Below are positions 24,823-33,004 of a stretch of DNA of 64,000 nucleotides, one piece after another. Position numbers and translations under genes: made by a program. Location of the stretch: NCBI GenBank assembly GCA_035489755.1, contig DATGZK010000077.1, forward strand, positions 248,001-312,000, in the 5' to 3' direction. The stretch is from UBA9160 sp035489755 (lineage in GTDB: Bacteria; Myxococcota_A; UBA9160). Position 1 is the stretch's first letter; each line of letters begins with the position of its first letter. The notes beneath the pieces were generated by a model. The model searched no databases and was not told the origin of the DNA. It saw only the letters and a list, made by a program, of their open reading frames with translations.

Positions 24823-25499
24823 TCAGGACCGCGCGAGCAGCATGCGAAGGTGCCGGCGCGCACGGAAGGCACGGGTCTTTATCGCCCCGCGATGCGCCGC
24901 GGTCTCGGTCGCAATCGTTCCGTAGTCCTGGTCTTCCATGAAGACCCGCAGCAAGACCTCGCGCTCGGCGATCCCGAGACGCCCCAGTCCCTCACGTACA
25001 CGCGCTGCCTGCTCTCGGAGCTGCAAGATATCCGGCGCCTGCGGTGCCGGATCGTGCGCTTCAAGCTGCATGCCCTCCGCATCGTGCTTGAGATGGCGCG
25101 CGCGCCGGCGTTCGCTGCGCAACCCCAAACAAGGGCTTCGTTGGTCACGATGCGGTGCAGCCAGGTAGACAGGCGCGCATCTCCACGGAAGTCGGCAACG
25201 TGGCGCAGGGCCTTCTCAAACGCGGTCTGGACGACGTTTTCGGCGGCGAGAGCATCTCGCGTGAGACGCTGCGCGACACGCACGAGCCGCGGCGCGAGTT
25301 CCTGGTAGAGCGCGCCAAGCCGGAGCGTGGTAGCGCTCGCGCGCTCGGCGCGCGGCACCTTGGTCGCCTCGCGCCTCGCCGGTGATCCCGCCCGGACCGC
25401 CAAGCCCACGTCGCGCGCTGCTGCGACCCGCAAGTGTTCCTCCTCTGATGTCTCTCCATACGCGCGAAAAGCCCTTCGGGTTTCGGGGAGAGCGCTCAA
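24823..25499 (-). pseudogene. ECF-type sigma-70 factor, frameshifted
   Basis: A sigma-70 family protein is split over two reading frames. The first runs from 25499 to about 25127 and ends ...STWLHRIVTNEALVWG, the region 2 end. The second resumes as LRSERRRARHLKHDAEG and continues through EREVLLRVFMEDQDYGTIATETAAHRGAIKTRAFRARRHLR (region 4) to 24823. The break sits at a run of four C on this strand (25123-25126, GGGG in the coding strand): one extra G would join the frames as VWGLRSER. It may be a real mutation, an assembly error or a programmed shift. No anti-sigma gene lies beside it. I cannot tell whether the product is made. Confidence 0.65.
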
Positions 25500-25743
25500 C
25501 CGCTGCGGGGCGCGTCGCGGATGACAGCGGCTGCGTGCGGCAGCGGGCTCGCGAAAGCCTTAGCCGCCTGGCGCGCTCCTCCGAAACCGGGCCCACGGCG
25601 CCCACGTCTGGGCTGGACCCGTCACGGCTGCGAACGAAGCCATTCCTTTTGCCGGAGGCCCGAGGAGCAGGCATTCCGCCCGATCCACAAAAGGCACCGG
25701 CGGGCCTCATCGTCAAGCGGGCCGACGCTAGGATCTGCGCCAC

Positions 25744-27582
25744 GTGAAGGCCGTCTTCTCGATCTTCCTCGCCCTGCTGCTCGCGCTCTCCAGCTGCGGC
25801 GGCCCTGCGCGCTGGACGCGTCCAGTTCCCGAAGCTCCCATGATCGACGCGACAAAGGTCGCGGAGGACGTGGGCTGGCTAGCGGACGACGCGCGCGAAG
25901 GGCGAGGCCTCGGGACGGCCGGCCTGGACTCGGCGGCACGCTACCTCGCCAACGGTTTCCGGGATGCCGGTCTTGCGCCGGGCGGACGCGGGGGGGCGTA
26001 CCTCAGCCCGTTCGAGATGCCTGTCGCGATTCGCATCACGCGAGCAGATCTCGTGCTCGGAGAGATTGCACTCGTTCGGGGTCGCGACTTCGAAGCCTAC
26101 CTCTCGAGCGCAGATGGAGAAGCGCAGGGAGAGGTTGTATTCGCTGGTTACGGAATCAGCGCGGACGGACTCGGCTACGACGACTACGCGGGCCTCGACG
26201 CAACGGGCAAGATCGCGCTCGTTCTCGACTACCGTCCCGCGGACGCGACCGGTCCCCTTAACGGGGCGGCCGGAGCGCCGTACCTGTCTCGAGCGTACAA
26301 GACGCTGAACGCCCGGCGACACGGAGCGATCGCCGTGCTGATCGCGCCATCGATCGTCCCGACACCGGAGGTTGTGGAACGGCTCCCGCGAGCCGACAGC
26401 GCGAACCCAACGCTCCAGGCCGGCGAGACGATCGCGCTCGCCGTCTCGCGCGCCGCGGCGGAGCGAATCGTCGCGGGGGCACGGGGACCCAGCCTGGCTT
26501 TGCGTCAAGCCGGGATCGATGCCTCCGGCCAGCCTGGCTCGGCGCCCCTTGCGGGCGCGCGGGTGCGGGTACGGGTGCAGATCGAACGGCGCATGGGCAC
26601 CGTCTCGAACGTGGTGGGGATCCTCCGCGGCAGCGACCCGGCGCTGGGGCGCGAAGCGGTCGTGGTGGGCGCCCACTACGATCACCTCGGCCGGGGCGAA
26701 TACGGTTCTCTCGCGCCGGACCGACGGGGCGAGGTACACCCCGGAGCTGACGACAACGCCTCCGGTACGGCCGGACTCCTCGCGCTCGCGAGAGCCTTCG
26801 GTGCGGCAACGCCGCCGCCGCGCACGCTCGTACTGGTAGCGTTTACGGGGGAGGAGGCCGGTCTCGTCGGATCGAGCGAGTACGTGCGCAATCCCGCCTG
26901 GCCCCTCGCCGACACCATCGCCATGGTGAATCTCGACATGATCGGTCGCCTCCGCGATCAACACCTCACGGTGTTCGGCGCAGACACGTCTCCCGCGTTC
27001 GAGTCGCTGGTCGACCGCGCCGCGGCGGGGCTCGAACTCACTCCCTCGTTCGAGAACGGGGCCTTCGGCCCCTCCGACCAGACATCCTTCTACAGCCAAG
27101 GCGTGCCCGTACTCTTTTTCTTTACGGGGACCCATCCTCAGTACCACACGCCCGACGACCAAGCGGCGCTCGTGAACGCCATAGGCGAGGCTCAGGTGCT
27201 TCGCCTTGTCTATCGCACGACCGCCGCGCTCCTCGCCGCACCCCAGCGGCCGCCGGCAATCGCCCACGCGCAGCCCGTACATGCCGCGGGACCCGCGCAG
27301 GCGGGCCCGGGCTACGGCCCCTACCTCGGCACCATTCCCGAGTTCGGCGGACCGCCTGTGCGGGGCGTTCGCATCCAAGGGGTTCGGACCGGGAGTCCGG
27401 CGGAGGCGGCGGGATTGCACGGGGGCGATGTGATCGTCGAGTTTGACGGGGCCGCCGTCGCGAACCTCGAGGAGTTCTCTGCACTCCTATTCACCGCCCG
27501 GCCGGGTCAGCGCGTGGAGATCGAGGCGATCCGGGACGGCGTTCGGATCCGGACCGCGGCGACGCTCGGGCAGCGGCGATGA
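25744..27582 (+). CDS. M28-type zinc aminopeptidase lipoprotein with C-terminal PDZ domain
   Basis: This 612-residue exported protein starts at GTG 25744 with a signal peptide and lipobox (ALLLALSSCGG). The middle holds a protease-associated-type insert, then the M28 core: VVVGAHYDHLG (His311), HPGADDNASGTAG (Asp336 region), FTGEEAGLVGSSEY, NLDMIGRLRD and GTHPQYHTPDDQ, which give the two-zinc ligands and the glutamate. The last 80 residues are a PDZ domain (GVRIQGVRTGSPAEAAGLHGGDVIVEFDG). M28 enzymes remove amino-terminal residues in the periplasm or outside. It is translationally coupled with the next gene by ATGA. Confidence 0.92.
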   Translation: MKAVFSIFLALLLALSSCGGPARWTRPVPEAPMIDATKVAEDVGWLADDAREGRGLGTAGLDSAARYLANGFRDAGLAPGGRGGAYLSPFEMPVAIRITRADLVLGEIALVRGRDFEAYLSSADGEAQGEVVFAGYGISADGLGYDDYAGLDATGKIALVLDYRPADATGPLNGAAGAPYLSRAYKTLNARRHGAIAVLIAPSIVPTPEVVERLPRADSANPTLQAGETIALAVSRAAAERIVAGARGPSLALRQAGIDASGQPGSAPLAGARVRVRVQIERRMGTVSNVVGILRGSDPALGREAVVVGAHYDHLGRGEYGSLAPDRRGEVHPGADDNASGTAGLLALARAFGAATPPPRTLVLVAFTGEEAGLVGSSEYVRNPAWPLADTIAMVNLDMIGRLRDQHLTVFGADTSPAFESLVDRAAAGLELTPSFENGAFGPSDQTSFYSQGVPVLFFFTGTHPQYHTPDDQAALVNAIGEAQVLRLVYRTTAALLAAPQRPPAIAHAQPVHAAGPAQAGPGYGPYLGTIPEFGGPPVRGVRIQGVRTGSPAEAAGLHGGDVIVEFDGAAVANLEEFSALLFTARPGQRVEIEAIRDGVRIRTAATLGQRR

Positions 27583-28586
27583 CCCGTGGTTCGGAGCGCA
27601 GCATCGCGATCGTCGGCGCGGGCGCCGTGGGCCTCGTCGCCGGTGCTCGCCTCGCTTCGGCAGGCCGGGCAGTCCGGTTCTTCGTTCGCAAGCAGGAGGC
27701 CGCCGATGCGATTCGGCGCGACGGCGTGCGCTTCGAAGACCCGGGCTCCGGCGAGGTCGTGCGTGCACGCGCCGAGGCAACCCTTGGATTGGACCCCGCA
27801 GCAGGCGCGACCTGTTCCGTCGTGTTGCTGTGTGTGGGGAGCTGCGACACCGAGCTCGTGGCGCCGGCCATCGGCGCGGCGTTTGCGCAGGTTCCCGTTG
27901 CCTGCGTCCAGAACCACGTCGTGAATGAGGCGACCCTCGCCAAGTACGTGCCTCGCGTCCTCGGCGTCGTCTGGCGACAGACCTGCACGCGCATTGCCCC
28001 GAACGCCGCAGTCAGCCTCGGGCGGGGCCGCGTCGTGGTGGGCGCCTATCCCGAAGGTGGGGGAGCAGACGTCGACGCCCTCGCGGGAGACTTCCAGGCC
28101 GCGGGCTTCGACGTCGGCATCTCCCAGCGCATCGCCGATGACAAGTGGCTCAAGCTTTGTGTCAATCTGATGAGCACACCGAACGCCCTCGTACATCCGC
28201 GCGACCACGTGACACAAGCCTTCGTGGAGACCAAAGCGCGGCTGCTCGAGGAGGCTCGCGCCGTCCTCGAAGCCGCGGACATCCCGGCCCGCAGCTGCGA
28301 TGGACGCGACCGCTCGCTCGACGAGGAAATCGCGTTCCAGCGCGCCTCGCTGGCCCAGGGGACGAGCGCTCGACGCCTTCCTGTGTATAATCAGATCTGG
28401 GCCGCTTTGCAGGATCGCCGAGCGGTGGAAGCCGACGGATACCACCGCGTGATCCTCGAGCTCGGAAGGCGCTATGGGATCCCGACGCCGGTCAACACCC
28501 GCGTTCTAAGGATGCTCGAACGCGCCCATGAGGAGAGCTGGGGACCCGAGTGCCTGGCCGCCGCTCAGCTCTTGGAGCCGGACTGA
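27579..28586 (+). CDS. panE: 2-dehydropantoate 2-reductase family protein
   Basis: This 335-residue protein carries the NADP-binding motif IVGAGAVGLVAGARLASAG and the family regions VLLCVGSCDTELVAPAI, CVQNHVVNE and DKWLKLCVNLMSTPNAL with the catalytic lysine. The family includes ketopantoate reductase (PanE/ApbA), which makes pantoate for CoA synthesis, and related reductases of unknown use. The gene symbol is therefore tentative. It overlaps the peptidase gene by ATGA, and no pantothenate genes are nearby, which weakens the PanE assignment. Confidence 0.8.
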   Translation: MTRGSERSIAIVGAGAVGLVAGARLASAGRAVRFFVRKQEAADAIRRDGVRFEDPGSGEVVRARAEATLGLDPAAGATCSVVLLCVGSCDTELVAPAIGAAFAQVPVACVQNHVVNEATLAKYVPRVLGVVWRQTCTRIAPNAAVSLGRGRVVVGAYPEGGGADVDALAGDFQAAGFDVGISQRIADDKWLKLCVNLMSTPNALVHPRDHVTQAFVETKARLLEEARAVLEAADIPARSCDGRDRSLDEEIAFQRASLAQGTSARRLPVYNQIWAALQDRRAVEADGYHRVILELGRRYGIPTPVNTRVLRMLERAHEESWGPECLAAAQLLEPD

Positions 28587-28598
28587 GCACGCCGGCCG

Positions 28599-29603
28599 TT
28601 ACGGCTTTGGCGGATTGGCTTTGGGATCGTTCCAGACTTCCGTATCGGGATGGAACGCCTTCCAGGCGAACCAATACGCCTCCGTCACCTCGATCTCCTT
28701 GGGAACGTCCCACTGGAAAAAGGCGGCTTCGCTATCGTACAGGATCCGGATCGTCTTCCCCTGGAATTCATCAGTCACCCGCCCGCCCGCGGCCGTGAGA
28801 AGCGATCCCAGGTAGGCGCGCGCCTTGCCCTTCGCGACCACGCCCAAGACGAGCTCCTTCGAGTGAAAGCGTGTGTCCTTCGCAGCGAGAGGGAACGGGA
28901 TCTCTTCTTGAAGCCAATACGCCTTGTAGGGGCTATACCGATAGTCGATCCCTTTCGGGTCGGGACGCACGAGCACGGTGGAGGTGGGCGCGCGGCCGAG
29001 CCAAAGGTCGCGCGGTTCCTCTCGCACTCGGATGCGGTCGAGCTGCCTCCCGGCCAGAGGTCCTGAAATCGCCTGCCCCGTGAATTGGGACCACAGACTC
29101 TCCGTCTCACGGTCGTACATCAGGCTACAAGCGTTGTAGACGAGACCGGACACACCGAAGTTGAGATCCTTGTCCGCGACGCTACGACGAAAGCCCCGCG
29201 CTGTTCCAGCAAGAGGATCATAGGAAACTGCGATCGGCACACCCGCCAGGACGTCATTTACGATCTGGTGTCGCTCCATGAGATGCACGGGGTAGGCACG
29301 TGCCTCGCCGTTGAGCTCGATCCCGATCACGGGCGTGTCCCCCGCAACCCAGGTCGCCTGCTCGGGGATCACGAATCGCGGATCATCGACCGCCTTGATT
29401 TGGTCGCGCGCAGGACCTCCCGCACGCATGAGCTCGGCCTTGACCCGGAGAGGGACGAGCCGGAATCCGTTGAGCGTCTGCGGGGCGGTCCCTCTGGAGG
29501 GCGTTCCCGCCCCCGGCGGGCCCTCTGCCGCGCGACCCAGGGGCGCCGCGAGGAAAAGCGCGGCCACGATCGCGGCAGCGCGGCGAGAGGACCCTGAGGT
29601 CAC
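28599..29603 (-). CDS. Secreted DUF3179 protein lacking the usual CPLC motif
   Basis: This 334-residue exported protein has a signal peptide (RRAAAIVAALFLAAPLGRAAEG) followed by the DUF3179 core: IKAVDDPRFVIPEQATWV, VIGIELNGEARAYPVHLMERHQIVND, then VSYDPLAGTARGF, FGVSGLVYNACSLMYDRETESLWSQFTG. Other family members carry TYCPLC at the position that here reads SYDPLA, so both cysteines of the presumed site are missing. The family is of unknown function and is often in the periplasm. It overlaps the bioA-like gene by ATGA at 29600-29603. Confidence 0.82.
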   Translation of the reverse strand: MTSGSSRRAAAIVAALFLAAPLGRAAEGPPGAGTPSRGTAPQTLNGFRLVPLRVKAELMRAGGPARDQIKAVDDPRFVIPEQATWVAGDTPVIGIELNGEARAYPVHLMERHQIVNDVLAGVPIAVSYDPLAGTARGFRRSVADKDLNFGVSGLVYNACSLMYDRETESLWSQFTGQAISGPLAGRQLDRIRVREEPRDLWLGRAPTSTVLVRPDPKGIDYRYSPYKAYWLQEEIPFPLAAKDTRFHSKELVLGVVAKGKARAYLGSLLTAAGGRVTDEFQGKTIRILYDSEAAFFQWDVPKEIEVTEAYWFAWKAFHPDTEVWNDPKANPPKP

Positions 29604-30907
29604 CGTGTCGCCACGGCCGCAACGCTCTCACGCACGATCGAGAGCAGAAGCATGAGGTCCTCGTCAGAGATGATGAGCGGCGGCGCCACATAGACCACGT
29701 TGCCGAGAGGGCGCAGGTACGCACCGCGACGCCTGGCTTCCTCGTACACACGCCAGCCCGCTCCGGCGAGGTATCCCGCACCACCTTCGAGATCGAGCGC
29801 CCCGACCATGCCGAGGGCGCGTGTGCGCACGACTCCGGGGAGATCCGCCATCTCCGCGAAGGCTTTTGCAATGCGAGGTGCGCGGGCTCGAACGCCCTCG
29901 ACCACTTTGTCTTCTTCGTAGATGCGCAGGACCTCGCGGGCCACGGCTGCGCCGAGCGGGTTTCCACAGAACGAGTGACCGTAGTAGAAGGCGCGCTCGG
30001 GCGTGCCGAGGAAGCCCTCGAAGATCCGGGAAGTGGTGAGCGTCGCGGCCATGGGCAGCATGCCGCCGGAGAAACCCTTCGCTGTGCAAAGCAGATCAGG
30101 CGACACACCGCCGTGCTGGCAGGCCCACATCACGCCAGTGCGGCCATACCCCGTAAAGACCTCGTCGGCCACGAGGAAGACATCGCAGGTGTCGCACAGG
30201 GTCCGCACCGCGCGCAGATACGCGGGCTCGTAGATCTGCATGCCGGAGGCCCCCTGGACGAGCGGTTCCAGCACGACCGCCGCGATCTCGTCCGAGTCTC
30301 TCCGCACAATTCGATCGATGGCTTCGAACGCGCGCTCGTAGGCCCTGTCCTCCGCCGGCGACGGTACGTGGACGCAGTCCAGCAAGACGCCCGCAAAAGG
30401 GCGCCGAAAGACCTCGACGCCTCCCAGCGCAGTCACGCCGAGGGTCTCACCATGGAAGGCACCGTCGAGTGCGACGAAACGCCGGCGGGACGGGCGTCCA
30501 TTTTGCGCCCAATACTGGAGTGCCAGCTTCATCGCCACCTCGACCGCCGTCGAGCCATCGTCGCTGAAAAAGACGTGCTCGAGGCCGTCCGGTGCCACCT
30601 GGCACAGCGCTTCCGCCAGCAGGGCGGCACCTTCGTGAGTCGCTCCCGCGAGCGATGAGTGGCAAAGGGTGTCCGCCTGCCGCTTGAGTGCCGCGACGAG
30701 CCGGGGGTGGTTGTGGCCGAGTGCGCACACCCACCAAGACGCATTGCCGTCGAGGTAGCGGCGGCCGTCCAGGTCGAACAGCCATGACCCTTTGGCGCCA
30801 GCCACGACAAGCGGGTCGACGCGCGCCCGATAGTCGTCCATCGGGGTGTACGGATGCCAGATGCGTCGCTTGTCGAGAGCGACGATGCGGGAGCGCTCGT
30901 CTGACAT
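29600..30907 (-). CDS. bioA: Adenosylmethionine-8-amino-7-oxononanoate aminotransferase
   Basis: This protein has 435 residues from MSDERSRIVALDKRRIWHPYTPM. The WHPYT motif and DGNASWWVCALGHNHPRL are BioA-specific. FVALDGAFHGETLGV, VLEPLVQGASGM and LVADEVFTGYGRTG contain the class III aminotransferase pattern, and TAKGFSGGMLPMA holds the PLP lysine. BioA uses S-adenosylmethionine as amino donor to make 7,8-diaminopelargonic acid in biotin synthesis. No other biotin gene is present, so this one is detached from the rest of the pathway. GAGG precedes the ATG by five bases. Confidence 0.93.
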   Translation of the reverse strand: MSDERSRIVALDKRRIWHPYTPMDDYRARVDPLVVAGAKGSWLFDLDGRRYLDGNASWWVCALGHNHPRLVAALKRQADTLCHSSLAGATHEGAALLAEALCQVAPDGLEHVFFSDDGSTAVEVAMKLALQYWAQNGRPSRRRFVALDGAFHGETLGVTALGGVEVFRRPFAGVLLDCVHVPSPAEDRAYERAFEAIDRIVRRDSDEIAAVVLEPLVQGASGMQIYEPAYLRAVRTLCDTCDVFLVADEVFTGYGRTGVMWACQHGGVSPDLLCTAKGFSGGMLPMAATLTTSRIFEGFLGTPERAFYYGHSFCGNPLGAAVAREVLRIYEEDKVVEGVRARAPRIAKAFAEMADLPGVVRTRALGMVGALDLEGGAGYLAGAGWRVYEEARRRGAYLRPLGNVVYVAPPLIISDEDLMLLLSIVRESVAAVATR

Positions 30908-30921
30908 CGGACCTCGTGAGC

Positions 30922-31974
30922 CTAGAGGCACAGCTCCGCGAGCAGCCGCAGCGCCTCGGGCTGGCCGGATCCGATCAGCAGAGTCGGCACCTGATGCGCC
31001 TTCCACGCCTCGATTCGGTCACGGATGCATTCTTTGGGTCCCACGAGTGCGATCGCGTCGACGAGGGCATTCGGCACCGCGGCCATCGCCTCCGCCTTCT
31101 TCCCTGCAAGGTAGAGGTCTTGGATCTTTAGGGCCTCTGCTTCGTAGCCAAGACGCTTTGCATAGTCGTTGTAGAAATTCTTGCCGCGCGCTCCCATGCC
31201 ACCGATATACAGCGCGAGCATCCCCTTGACCGGCATCCGACACTTCTCGAGGTCATCGCCGAGAATACAAGTAACGAAGGGAGCAATGTCGAAGTTGGCA
31301 AGGCTCTTCGGTGGAAGGCCCCGTCTGCGATGCTCTTCGTTCGCGCGGGCAAAGCCCTTGTTGAGATCGGGTTGGAACAAGGCCATGCGCTCGGGGATCA
31401 TCCATACGGGAATGAGCCCGTCCGCCACTTCGGCACTGCAGGCGACACCGTTCGGACTGATGGATGCGGTGTAGATCGGAAGATCCTTGCGACCATGAAG
31501 GATGCTCTTGAGAGGTTTGCCGAGACCCGACGCGCCCGCACCCGTATACGGAATCTCGTAGTGCTCGCCCTTGAACTCAAGGGGACCCTCGCGCGCCAGG
31601 ATCTGGCGGACGATCGTCACATATTCACGCGTCCGTGTGAGCGGCTTGCCGTACGCGACACCGTGCCAGCCCTCGATGACCTGCGGGCCCGAGGGACCGA
31701 GACCGAGGATGAAGCGGCCGCCCGAAAGGGCGTCGAGCGTCATCGCGGTCATCGCCGTCATCGCCGGGGTGCGTGCAGGCATTTGCATGATGGCGGTACC
31801 CAGGCGGATCTTCGTGGTGCGCGCACCGATCCATGCGAGCGGCGTGACAGCATCCGAGCCATAGGCCTCGGCCGTCCAGATCGAATGGAAGCCGAGGCGC
31901 TCGGCCTCGAGCACGAGATCGAGATTCACGGACATCTGCGGTCCGGAGTAGCCGGTCGTCAGGCCGAGGCGCAT
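30922..31974 (-). CDS. LLM-class (F420-type) flavin/F420-dependent oxidoreductase
   Basis: This 350-residue protein belongs to the luciferase-like monooxygenase family: LGLTTGYSG, LVLEAERLGFHSIWTAEAYGSDAVTPLAW, RTTKIRLGTAIMQM and LDALSGGRFILGLGPSGPQV. Many members close to this shape use deazaflavin F420 rather than FMN, as in actinobacteria. The choice of cofactor here is inference, although the neighbouring PPOX-class gene points the same way. It ends 14 bases before the bioA start and may be in the same transcription unit. Confidence 0.88.
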   Translation of the reverse strand: MRLGLTTGYSGPQMSVNLDLVLEAERLGFHSIWTAEAYGSDAVTPLAWIGARTTKIRLGTAIMQMPARTPAMTAMTAMTLDALSGGRFILGLGPSGPQVIEGWHGVAYGKPLTRTREYVTIVRQILAREGPLEFKGEHYEIPYTGAGASGLGKPLKSILHGRKDLPIYTASISPNGVACSAEVADGLIPVWMIPERMALFQPDLNKGFARANEEHRRRGLPPKSLANFDIAPFVTCILGDDLEKCRMPVKGMLALYIGGMGARGKNFYNDYAKRLGYEAEALKIQDLYLAGKKAEAMAAVPNALVDAIALVGPKECIRDRIEAWKAHQVPTLLIGSGQPEALRLLAELCL

Positions 31975-32115
31975 ATCTCTCTCCTTTCGCGAGGTACGCC
32001 GAGCTTAGCTGCTCCCGAGGACCCGGTCGTGGGGGCGCGCAGGTGCGGGCCCGCAGCTCCGCAGGCGAAGACCCGCGAGCAGCGACCTTCAGTGTCAGAG
32101 GAGCAGAAGGCACCT

Positions 32116-32265
32116 TTAGCGGAAGTCGAAGCTCGCGACGGGATCGCTCGCGGGAAAGGTCGCCTCGATCGCCGCGTCCAGCTGTGCGTCACGCTCGCTC
32201 GCGGTGGAGTTTCGCCCGGTCGCCGGGGTGGACCTCCCATTGCCGCCTCGCTCTTGCTCGCCCAT
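32116..32265 (-). CDS. 49-residue conserved micro-protein (ATFPASDP motif)
   Basis: This very short gene starts at ATG 32265 with GAGGG four bases upstream and ends at TAA 32116. The product is MGEQERGGNGRSTP, then a hydrophilic part, then LDAAIEATFPASDPVASFDF. The segment D-AIEATFPASDP resembles the ending of a widespread group of small bacterial proteins with the form LDEAL-ETFPASDPPS, known from memory and of unknown function. It lies between the LLM and PPOX genes, and the strong ribosome site supports translation. No role can be stated. Confidence 0.65.
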   Translation of the reverse strand: MGEQERGGNGRSTPATGRNSTASERDAQLDAAIEATFPASDPVASFDFR

Positions 32266-32277
32266 ACGTCCCTCGCA

Positions 32278-32302
32278 GGCTCCGACGCACCGCGTCGGAG
32301 CC
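32278..32302. terminator. Perfect 11-bp hairpin between the PPOX gene and the micro-ORF
   Basis: The arms GGCTCCGACGC (32278-32288) and GCGTCGGAGCC (32292-32302) pair perfectly with an ACC loop. It lies after the PPOX stop and 12 bases before the micro-ORF start. No T-run follows on the transcribed strand, so it may limit readthrough, stabilise or process the message rather than stop it. Confidence 0.55.
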
Positions 32303-32310
32303 CGAACGGC

Positions 32311-32709
32311 TTAGCCCATCGTCGATGTGGCCTCGGGCAGGATCTTGTAGATCACGCGCACCTCGCCCGGCTTGCGCAGTGGGTATTTCTCGACGCCCAT
32401 GTAGCGCTTGGCCAGCCGATCGATCTGCGCATCCGCGCCCTCTTCGGTGACGCTCACCACGCGACCCCGCACCTCGAGGTAGCGATAGGGATTTTCTGGA
32501 TCCTGGATGGAGAGTGCGACACGAGGCTCGCGTCGCAGGTTTTTGTCCTTCTGGCGTCCCTTGGCCGAATTAATGAGCACATGGGTTCCATCGAAATCGC
32601 ACCAGACCGGTGTGACCTGCGGACTGCCATCGGGCATGAGAGTGGCGAGGTGGGCGAAGCTCTTCTTGTGAAAGAGGTCAAGAAAGGCATCGGGTACCTG
32701 TTTGGCCAT
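32311..32709 (-). CDS. PPOX-class (F420-type) split-barrel protein
   Basis: This protein has 132 residues from ATG 32709, which is preceded by a strong AGGAGG site. It is a flavin/F420-binding split-barrel protein: FHKKSFAHLATLMPDGSPQVTPVWCDFDG, then RREPRVALSIQDPENPYRYLEVRGRV. This is the F420-dependent subgroup pattern (TIGR03618-like, from memory). Members reduce or bind enone or biliverdin-type substrates using F420. Together with the nearby LLM gene it hints that the organism makes F420, but no F420 synthesis gene is in the window. Confidence 0.85.
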   Translation of the reverse strand: MAKQVPDAFLDLFHKKSFAHLATLMPDGSPQVTPVWCDFDGTHVLINSAKGRQKDKNLRREPRVALSIQDPENPYRYLEVRGRVVSVTEEGADAQIDRLAKRYMGVEKYPLRKPGEVRVIYKILPEATSTMG

Positions 32710-33004
32710 GTTTACCTCCTCTCGAACGACATCGTCACCCTGCATGCTATCTCGCGGGGGACGGATTGCATGCGTCCCGCGGTTCGCGCGCTTGGGCCGC
32801 GGGTTGCGCGGCTCACGCTCGTCCAACCAAGTGGAGGATGCGGAATTGGCGGGCCGCCTCAATGACGACGGCGGTGAGTCCCTAAGATTCGTCGAGAGCG
32901 GCCGCTCTCGCCCATACACTGCGCGTACCCCGGCGGCAGAAGACAACACGCCGCCTTCGCGGAGCGCGAGCGCTTGGCGCGAGTCCGCAAGATGCCGTCC
33001 TTGC

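Noticed and set aside
15755..32080. 16-base exact repeat (15755-15770 and 32065-32080)
   Set aside because: A match of this length is expected about once by chance in a 64-kb GC-rich window, and the surroundings share nothing else.
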